NCBI GenBank assembly: GCA_050289385.1
Contig: JBNKFQ010000337.1
Coordinates: forward strand, 1 to 9,457
Source: JBNKFQ01 sp050289385
Lineage (GTDB): Bacteria > Pseudomonadota > Gammaproteobacteria > Pseudomonadales > Porticoccaceae
Direction of reading: 5' to 3'
DNA length: 9,457 nt
The position numbers were made by a program, and so were the translations under genes. This document shows, one piece after another, positions 4,562 through 9,457 of this stretch; position 1 is the stretch's first letter; each line of letters begins with the position of its first letter. Under the pieces are notes generated by a model. It saw only the letters and a list, made by a program, of their open reading frames with translations, was not told the DNA's origin and searched no databases.

Positions 4562-5920
4562 TCATAAATAGCGCATTAACATGGCGTAACCACCGTCTGC
4601 CGGTAGTTGTACATTGTCAGGCACGGGAATTTTAACAATATGTCCGGAGCCGGGTGCCGAACTGACACTTTCGCCATTTTTATTTTCAATGGCATCAAGC
4701 TCGAAAAGCGAATTGCCCTGTGGCGTAATCAGTTCGAGCTGGTTACCTGTTTCAAACCGGTTTTTAACCTCTACAGTCAGCCAACCTTTATCGTTGTCTG
4801 CTTCAAGTATTTCACCAACAAATTGCTGGTTGGGATTGGATGAGGCTCCCTTGCTGTAGTTCTGGTATTCCTGCGGTACATGACGACGATAAAATCCCTC
4901 GGTATAACCGCGATTTGCCAGATGGTCGAGTTCTGCCATCAGGTTCATATCAAATTCTCTGCCGGCAACCGCGGCATCAATGGCATGACGGTATACCTGA
5001 GCGGTGCGGGCCACATAATAATGGGATTTGGTGCGACCTTCGATTTTCAGTGAATGTACGCCCATTTCGGTAAATCGTGGTACGTGTTGCACGGCGCGCA
5101 AATCTTTGGAGTTCATGATGTAGGTGCCGTGCTCGTCTTCGAAGGCTGGCATCAGTTCTCCGGGGCGATTTTCTTCCTGTAACAACATCATGGGTGGTTG
5201 CTCGTCGCCGTTGTATGAGCCGTCCGGGTTCCAGGTTTGTGGCGCCTCCGGGGCAACCTGCTGCACCGGGATAATGTCACCGGTTTCTGTCTCCTTTGCT
5301 TCGTGAGCGTCATATTTCCAGCGGCAGGCGTTGGTACAGGCTCCCTGGTTGGGGTCGCGGTGATTCATGTAACCGGATAGCAGGCAGCGGCCGGAGTAGG
5401 CAATGCAAAGTGCACCGTGAACAAAAACTTCCAACTCCATGTCGGGACACTCTTCACGAATTTCGCCGACTTCGTCGATAGACAGTTCACGCGACAGAAT
5501 GACCCGCTTGACACCTTGCTGCCCCCAGAACTTGACGGAAGCATAGTTCACGGCATTGGCTTGCACCGACAGGTGAATCGGCATCTCCGGCCACTTTTCA
5601 CGCACCAGCATAATCAGACCCGGGTCGGCCATAATCAGCGCGTCGGGTTGCATGTCAATCACTGCCTGCATGTCCCGCAGATAGGTGCGTACCTTGTTGT
5701 TGTGCGGTGAAATATTGCTGGCAATAAAGAACTTTTTGTCCTGACTGTGGGCTTCTGCCACAGCCTCGGCCATGATGTCCAGATGGTTGAACTCGTTGTT
5801 ACGTACCCGCAGGCTGTAGCGGGGCTGGCCTGCATACACAGCGTCTGCGCCATAGGCAAAGGCATAGCGCATATTCTTCCAGGTGCCGGCAGGCGAAAGT
5901 AATTCTGGAACAAAGGTCAT
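4562..5920 (-). CDS. trhP: Prephenate-dependent tRNA uridine(34) hydroxylase TrhP (U32 peptidase family)
   Basis: The 452-residue product closely follows E. coli TrhP/YegQ (453 residues). TrhP makes 5-hydroxyuridine at tRNA U34, the precursor of cmo5U and of mcmo5U made by CmoM, whose gene is nearby. Family signatures are PELLSPAGTWKNMRYAF (5-21), AGQPRYSLRVRNNEF (30-44), LSVQANAVN (117-125) and EDEHGTYIMNSKDLR (261-275). Four conserved Cys, 172, 179, 195 and 199, in GALC-x6-C and ACTNACRW are the expected iron-sulfur ligands. I chose ATG 5920, which gives the family N-terminus MTFVPELLSPAG; the frame stays open upstream to a GTG at 6082, but that extension is unconserved and crosses an inverted repeat. 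No strong ribosome site precedes the chosen start. The old name peptidase U32 is misleading for function. Confidence 0.94.
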   Translation of the reverse strand: MTFVPELLSPAGTWKNMRYAFAYGADAVYAGQPRYSLRVRNNEFNHLDIMAEAVAEAHSQDKKFFIASNISPHNNKVRTYLRDMQAVIDMQPDALIMADPGLIMLVREKWPEMPIHLSVQANAVNYASVKFWGQQGVKRVILSRELSIDEVGEIREECPDMELEVFVHGALCIAYSGRCLLSGYMNHRDPNQGACTNACRWKYDAHEAKETETGDIIPVQQVAPEAPQTWNPDGSYNGDEQPPMMLLQEENRPGELMPAFEDEHGTYIMNSKDLRAVQHVPRFTEMGVHSLKIEGRTKSHYYVARTAQVYRHAIDAAVAGREFDMNLMAELDHLANRGYTEGFYRRHVPQEYQNYSKGASSNPNQQFVGEILEADNDKGWLTVEVKNRFETGNQLELITPQGNSLFELDAIENKNGESVSSAPGSGHIVKIPVPDNVQLPADGGYAMLMRYL

Positions 5921-6004
5921 CAGATCGGTAGCCAGATATGTGTTGGAGGGCGATTTTACAACAAATGTGTGCTCGAATGTCAGGGGCTCCTCCTCAGGGT
6001 GACT

Positions 6005-6062
6005 ATTGACCGTTGACCATTTCTTTCGACTGACACAGGTGAACAAATGGCCAATGGTCAAT
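6005..6062. repeat. Inverted heptamer-type repeat in the trhP leader
   Basis: Arms 6005-6022 and 6045-6062 are inverted copies, 16 of 18 positions pairing, around a 22-base loop. Each arm has 7-base periodicity (TTGACCG-TTGACCA; CAATGGC-CAATGGT-CAATGAA). The right arm covers the stop codon of the upstream 28-codon frame. As RNA this would be a long hairpin 85 bases before the trhP start. Confidence 0.8.
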
Positions 6063-6144
6063 GAAATCGCCACGCCATCCACTGCACCAATATGCCAAGA
6101 ACAACAGCGCTACTGGTAATAAGGGCAGTGGTGAATTCTGTCAT
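6058..6144 (-). pseudogene. 28-codon membrane peptide resembling the N-terminus of a cation:proton antiporter
   Basis: This minus-strand frame starts at an ATG overlapping the previous frame's stop (ATGA) and encodes 28 residues with one hydrophobic segment, ALITSSAVVLGILVQWMAWRFH. The QWxAWR ending resembles the first helix of CPA-type Na+(K+)/H+ antiporters, where QWLAWRLRLP-like sequences continue into the next helix. Here a stop occurs right after WRFH, exactly where the inverted heptamer repeat begins, and no antiporter sequence follows in the same frame. It could be a stub left by a deletion at the repeats, or a genuine single-helix small protein. The homology is from memory and the segment is short. 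Confidence 0.4.
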
Positions 6145-6227
6145 TGTTGTTCCCGCAGTTGTTCAAGGCGCCGTTTTCTCATCTCTGTGAATCGTTCAGA
6201 TTCAATATCGGCAGTCCGTTTGTTCAT
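6141..6227 (-). CDS. Small basic 28-residue protein, unknown function
   Basis: The frame encodes MNKRTADIESERF followed by a Lys/Arg/Glu/Gln-rich helix-forming tail ending RRLEQLREQQ. Its ATG has the strongest ribosome site in this region, AGGGGGAT seven bases upstream. Its stop overlaps the start of the next small frame (ATGA), a coupling arrangement typical of translated pairs. I do not recognise a family. If the next frame is an antiporter remnant, this may have been the small gene preceding that antiporter. Confidence 0.45.
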   Translation of the reverse strand: MNKRTADIESERFTEMRKRRLEQLREQQ

Positions 6228-6304
6228 CGAATATCCCCCTCATCCTTGTAAAGGCAGATGTAATGATTATGTCTGATGTATTGGGTAAGAATTTTTACGG
6301 TAAC

Positions 6305-6322
6305 AAAAAGCACGTTCGTGCT
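6305..6322 (-). terminator. Intrinsic-terminator-like hairpin
   Basis: On the minus strand AGCACG-AA-CGTGCT is a perfect palindrome followed by five T residues. The usable stem is about 5 bp with a 4-base loop, so strength is uncertain. It would end a minus-strand transcript coming from the acnB-distal intergenic region, before the small frames and trhP. Confidence 0.5.
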
Positions 6323-6386
6323 GGGAAAAACCTGCCTTGACCTGAAATCAGGCCACGCAGAGTCATCATTTTTACACCCCAGGCGA

Positions 6387-6412
6387 TAAACGTTGTTTAA
6401 AAACATCGTTTA
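6387..6412. promoter_or_regulatory. 26-bp palindrome, candidate operator
   Basis: Outer arms TAAACG (6387-6392) and CGTTTA (6407-6412) and inner arms TGTTT (6394-6398) and AAACA (6401-6405) pair in 11 of 13 positions about the centre 6399/6400. The size and symmetry suit a dimeric helix-turn-helix repressor. A minus-strand TTGACT (complement of 6414-6419) abuts it, but no matching -10 is obvious. The regulator is unknown. Confidence 0.5.
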
Positions 6413-6435
6413 AAGTCAAGAGGAGCCCTTCAAAT

Positions 6436-6606
6436 TCAGATCGGCAATTCGCCGTGTTTCAGCAAAGCAATGACACGAATTGCCTGATCTAACTCTAACC
6501 AGTTGTCTGCGAAGGTGTAAACCTGTGGAATGTATTGATGGTGATCGGAAGGGATGGCAGGGGCTTGTGACACCGTATTTTGGAAATATACGGGCGAGCG
6601 GGTCAC
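6436..6606 (-). CDS. Doubtful small ORF downstream of acnB
   Basis: A minus-strand frame with a GTG at 6606 would give 56 residues ending FADNWLELDQAIRVIALLK-HGELPI. The tail is protein-like, with a plausible amphipathic helix. There is no ribosome site at this GTG or at the later GTG, the frame opens back through the acnB terminator into acnB, and both ends coincide with stem-loop arms. It may instead be a decayed gene fragment or simply structured non-coding DNA. Confidence 0.2.
   Translation of the reverse strand: MTRSPVYFQNTVSQAPAIPSDHHQYIPQVYTFADNWLELDQAIRVIALLKHGELPI
6438..6490. repeat. Long stem-loop between acnB and trhP
   Basis: AGATC-GGCAATTCG (6438-6451) is inverted at 6476-6490 with one bulged base: 9 bp, bulge, 5 bp, and a 24-base loop. 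No T-run follows on either strand, so it is not a standard terminator. Confidence 0.65.
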
Positions 6607-6612
6607 AAAAGC
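6564..6612. repeat. Nested stem-loop just downstream of the acnB terminator
   Basis: GCTTGTGAC (6564-6571 region) is inverted at 6602-6612 with a two-base bulge. Inside it CCGTAT (6573-6578) pairs with ATACGG (6588-6593) around a 9-base loop. It belongs to a structured intergenic stretch running to about 6305. Confidence 0.5.
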
Positions 6613-6625
6613 TTGCCCGGCAAAC

Positions 6626-6656
6626 AAAAACGGGGCGGTATAACAACTCGCCCCGT
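6626..6656 (-). terminator. Intrinsic terminator of acnB
   Basis: On the minus strand ACGGGGCG and CGCCCCGT form a perfect 8-bp GC-rich stem with an 11-base loop, followed by TTTTTG. It begins about 20 bases after the acnB stop codon. Confidence 0.9.
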
Positions 6657-6676
6657 CGGTTTTGAACGACCGGTTA

Positions 6677-9289
6677 TCAAACAGCTTCCACAATCTGCTC
6701 GGCAGCGATCAATTTGCCCTGATCAGCACCTTTTTGAAAGGATGCAATTTCGTCGAAGTTCATATAGCGATAAATTTCATCGGCCATGGAATCGAGGTTT
6801 TGAGCATATTCCATGTACTCTTCCGGTGTTGGCAGCTTGCCAAGAATTGCACCCACCGCCGCCAGCTCAGCTGAGGTCAGATACACGTTGGCGCCGTCGC
6901 CAAGGCGGTTGGGGAAGTTGCGGGTAGAGGTAGAAAGCACTGTCGCTCCCGGTGCAACCCGTGCCTGGTTGCCCATGCAGAGCGAGCAGCCGGGCATTTC
7001 GGTACGGGCTCCTGCGCGGCCGTATATGTTGTAATAGCCTTCTTCCATCAACTGGTGCTCGTCCATGCGCGTGGGTGGTGCAATCCACAGGCGGGTATTG
7101 ATGCCCCCTTTGAGTTGTTCGAGCAGTTTGCCCGCCGCACGGTAATGACCGATATTGGTCATGCAGGAACCGATAAAGACTTCGTCCACCTTGTCGCCGG
7201 CAACCTGCGACAGCAGGCGCGCATCGTCCGGGTCGTTGGGCGCACACACCACGGGCTCGGTGATATTAGCCAGGTCAATATCGATAACAGCGGCGTATTC
7301 GGCGTCGGCGTCGGCTTCCATCAGGTTTGGATTTGCCAGCCACTCTTCCATCTTGCGCACCCGACGTTCAATGGTGCGTACATCGCCGTAGCCTTCAGAA
7401 ATCATCCAGCGCAGCAGCGTTATATTGGAGCGCAGATACTCGCTGACGGATTCTTCACTCAGTTTGATGGTGCAGCCCGCGGCAGAACGCTCGGCAGAGG
7501 CATCGGAAAGCTCAAAGGCTTGCTCCGCAGTCAGGCTTTCAAGACCTTCGATTTCAAGAACGCGACCCGAGAAGATATTTTTCTTGCCTTTCTTTTCAAC
7601 GGTCAGCAAACCTTGCTGAATGGCGTAGTAGGGGATGGCATGCACCAGATCACGCAGTGTGATACCGGGTTGCATTTCTCCCTTGAAGCGAACCAGTACC
7701 GACTCGGGCATATCCAGTGGCATAACACCGGTTGCCGCGGCAAAAGCCACCAGCCCCGAACCAGCCGGGAAAGAGATGCCCAGTGGAAAACGGGTGTGAG
7801 AGTCACCACCGGTGCCCACTGTATCGGGCAGCAACATACGGTTGAGCCAACTGTGAATAATGCCGTCGCCCGGGCGCAGCGATACGCCGCCGCGGTTCAT
7901 AATGAAATCGGGCAAGTTGTGTTGCGTGTCAATATCTACCGGTTTGGGGTAGGCCGCGGTATGACAAAACGATTGCATGGTGAGGTCGGCGGAAAAACCG
8001 AGGCAGGCGAGGTCCTTGAGCTCGTCGCGCGTCATGGGGCCGGTGGTGTCCTGGGAGCCGACAGTGGTCATTTTGGGTTCGCAATAGGTACCGGGACGAA
8101 TGCCTTCGACGCCACAGGCCTTGCCAACCATTTTTTGCGCCAGCGTGTAACCTTTGCCGCTGTCTTCCGGGGCCGTTGGTGTGCGGAATATGTCGGAAGG
8201 GGGCAAGCCCAGCGCTTCACGCGCCCGGGTGGTCAGACCGCGACCGATAATCAGATTGATACGGCCACCTGCCCGCACTTCGTCGAGCAAAACATCGGAC
8301 TTGAATTCGAATTCGGACAGCACCTCGCCCGATTCGGACAAAATCTTGCCGTCGTACGGGCGGATTTCAATCACGTCACCCATATTGATGTTATCCACTG
8401 GAGCTTCAAACACCAGTGCGCCCGCATCTTCCATCGTGTTGAAGAAGATCGGTGCAATCTTGCCGCCGATACAGATGCCGCCACCGCGTTTGTTGGGAAC
8501 GCCGGGCAAATCGTCGCCAAAAAACCACAGCACCGAGTTGGTTGCCGATTTCCGGGATGAGCCGGTGCCGACCACGTCGCCGACAAAGGCAACGGGCAGG
8601 CCGCTCTCTTTTATCGCTTCGATCTGCTTCATGGGGCCGGTGACGCCGTGTTCCTCAGGCTCCAACCCGTCGCGGGTCATTTTGTACATGGCGCGGGCGT
8701 GCAGGGGAATGTCGGGCCGACTCCAGGCGTCGGGGGCAGGGGACAGGTCATCGGTATTGGTTTCGCCGGTTACCTTGAAAACCGCAAGTTTGATACTTTC
8801 GGGTACGTTGTCCTGGCTGGTAAACCATTCGGCATCGGCCCAGGATTGCAGAACCGCGCGCGCAGTGTCGTTGCCATTTTTGGCTTTTTCCTCGACATCG
8901 TGAAACGCATCGAACATCAGCAATGTATGCTTCAGTTCCCTGGCCGCAGCCTCACTGAGTTCACTGTCGTCGAGCAGTTCGACGAGGGTGGCGATATTGT
9001 AGCCACCCAGCATCATGCCCAGCAGTTCTACGGCTTTGGCCCTGTCGATTAGTGGCGACGTGTCTTCACCTTTGGCAATGGCAGACAGGAACCCCGCTTT
9101 TACATATGCTGCCTCGTCTACACCAGGTGGTACGCGGTTGGTGATCAGATCCACCAGGAACTGTTCTTCCCCGGCCGGTGGGTTTTTCAACAGCTCCACC
9201 AGTCCGGCGACCTGCTCGGCGGTCAACGGTTTCGGGGGAATGTTATGGGCAGCGCGTTCTGCAACGTGTTGGCGATAAGCTTCGAGCAC
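6677..9289 (-). CDS. acnB: Aconitate hydratase B (AcnB)
   Basis: AcnB interconverts citrate and isocitrate through cis-aconitate in the TCA cycle, in the cytoplasm, using a [4Fe-4S] cluster. The 870-residue product aligns along its length with E. coli AcnB (865 residues). It has an N-terminal HEAT-like domain (about 1-160), then the swivel domain with VFKVTGETNTDDLSPAPDAW and GTGSSRKSATNSVLWF, then the catalytic domains. Cluster ligands are C709 in FIGSCMTNIGH and C768 and C771 in PGCSLCMGNQAR. I chose GTG 9289 (MLEAYRQHVAERAA, the family N-terminus), preceded by GAGGAAA at good spacing; the frame opens upstream to a TTG at 9337, which adds 16 unconserved residues. It is monocistronic, with its own terminator. 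In E. coli apo-AcnB also binds mRNA, including its own. Confidence 0.97.
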   Translation of the reverse strand: MLEAYRQHVAERAAHNIPPKPLTAEQVAGLVELLKNPPAGEEQFLVDLITNRVPPGVDEAAYVKAGFLSAIAKGEDTSPLIDRAKAVELLGMMLGGYNIATLVELLDDSELSEAAARELKHTLLMFDAFHDVEEKAKNGNDTARAVLQSWADAEWFTSQDNVPESIKLAVFKVTGETNTDDLSPAPDAWSRPDIPLHARAMYKMTRDGLEPEEHGVTGPMKQIEAIKESGLPVAFVGDVVGTGSSRKSATNSVLWFFGDDLPGVPNKRGGGICIGGKIAPIFFNTMEDAGALVFEAPVDNINMGDVIEIRPYDGKILSESGEVLSEFEFKSDVLLDEVRAGGRINLIIGRGLTTRAREALGLPPSDIFRTPTAPEDSGKGYTLAQKMVGKACGVEGIRPGTYCEPKMTTVGSQDTTGPMTRDELKDLACLGFSADLTMQSFCHTAAYPKPVDIDTQHNLPDFIMNRGGVSLRPGDGIIHSWLNRMLLPDTVGTGGDSHTRFPLGISFPAGSGLVAFAAATGVMPLDMPESVLVRFKGEMQPGITLRDLVHAIPYYAIQQGLLTVEKKGKKNIFSGRVLEIEGLESLTAEQAFELSDASAERSAAGCTIKLSEESVSEYLRSNITLLRWMISEGYGDVRTIERRVRKMEEWLANPNLMEADADAEYAAVIDIDLANITEPVVCAPNDPDDARLLSQVAGDKVDEVFIGSCMTNIGHYRAAGKLLEQLKGGINTRLWIAPPTRMDEHQLMEEGYYNIYGRAGARTEMPGCSLCMGNQARVAPGATVLSTSTRNFPNRLGDGANVYLTSAELAAVGAILGKLPTPEEYMEYAQNLDSMADEIYRYMNFDEIASFQKGADQGKLIAAEQIVEAV

Positions 9290-9337
9290 GATCGGTTTCC
9301 TCGTTTTACCGGAATCAATTAAATCTGGGCTTCCCAA

Positions 9338-9356
9338 CTCCGCCGGAGCGGCGGAG
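9338..9356. promoter_or_regulatory. Hairpin in the acnB leader
   Basis: CTCCGCCG (9338-9345) and CGGCGGAG (9349-9356) form a perfect 8-bp stem with a 3-base loop, about 50 bases before the acnB start. No T-run follows, so it is not an intrinsic terminator; it may influence leader stability or translation. A possible acnB -10 (TATAAA, minus strand, near 9437-9442) lies too close to the window edge for its -35 to be judged. Confidence 0.5.
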
Positions 9357-9397
9357 GTACAACTCTGGTTGCACCGGAGGGGTACTGAGGGGGCGCA

Positions 9398-9457
9398 ATG
9401 GTACTAAAAATTGGTTCGTGTAAACAGGTGGGCGCATTTATAGAGTTCATAATGGTG
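9398..9457 (+). CDS. Possible start of a divergent gene, cut by the window edge
   Basis: A forward ATG preceded by AGGGGG four bases upstream opens a frame that runs to the window end, reading MVLKIGSCKQVGAFIEFIMV. The strong ribosome site and divergent position relative to acnB favour a real gene. Twenty residues are too few to identify it; the pattern K-x-FIEF loosely recalls N-termini of some GNAT-like proteins, but I would not rely on that. Confidence 0.4.
   Translation, partial: MVLKIGSCKQVGAFIEFIMV

Noticed and set aside
4562..5920. Calling the U32 protein a collagenase-like protease
   Set aside because: The sequence follows the TrhP/YegQ branch, whose established role is tRNA U34 hydroxylation, not proteolysis.
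5921..6082. N-terminal extension of trhP to a GTG at 6082
   Set aside because: The 54 extra residues have no counterpart in E. coli TrhP, pass through an inverted repeat and overlap the 28-codon frame; ATG 5920 gives the conserved N-terminus.
7055..8560. 501-codon plus-strand frame antisense to acnB
   Set aside because: It lies wholly inside acnB on the opposite strand. The acnB protein is continuous, family-length and conserved, while the antisense product shows no recognisable domain and composition typical of a shadow frame. The same applies to the plus-strand frame at 8154-8903.
9290..9337. N-terminal extension of acnB to a TTG at 9337
   Set aside because: The GTG at 9289 has a good GAGGAAA site and gives the conserved start; cluster Cys numbering then matches E. 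coli within one residue.

Overview
The window looks like chromosome of a gammaproteobacterium, probably a marine or Cellvibrionales-like lineage. AcnB, TrhP, CmoM and RsmE all read as gammaproteobacterial housekeeping proteins, and base composition is near 50% GC. The genus is inference; no search was possible.

Left part (1-1760): a solitary forward gene encodes a full-length cytochrome P450-fold protein in which the heme-ligating Cys is Asn and the oxygen-activation and heme-contact residues are also changed. It is followed by about 200 bp of degenerate GC-rich repeats. This is the most accessory-looking and most novel part of the window.

Centre (1763-6227): this is dominated by RNA-modification and RNA genes. 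rsmE (16S rRNA m3U1498 methyltransferase, minus strand) appears leaderless. A tRNA-Arg(CCU) on the minus strand has a good promoter and a terminator, and its 3' end is copied in inverted orientation on the far side of the terminator. Diverging from the tRNA are a MazG-like nucleotide pyrophosphohydrolase gene and cmoM, overlapping by 4 bp. Convergent with these are trhP and a small membrane-anchored J-domain protein. TrhP makes 5-hydroxyuridine at tRNA position 34, and CmoM methylates the 5-carboxymethoxyuridine derived from it, so two steps of one wobble-base pathway lie here on opposite strands around the J-domain gene. Heptanucleotide repeat tracts sit on both sides of the J-domain gene and in the trhP leader. 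Upstream of trhP are two overlapping 28-codon reading frames; the second resembles the first membrane helix of a cation:proton antiporter and stops at the heptamer repeats.

Right part (6228-9457): a structured intergenic region of about 450 bp holds several stem-loops, a 26-bp palindrome and two intrinsic-terminator-like hairpins. Next is a complete minus-strand acnB (aconitase B). At the right edge a divergent forward gene may begin. No CRISPR array, complete insertion sequence, integrase or rRNA gene was seen.
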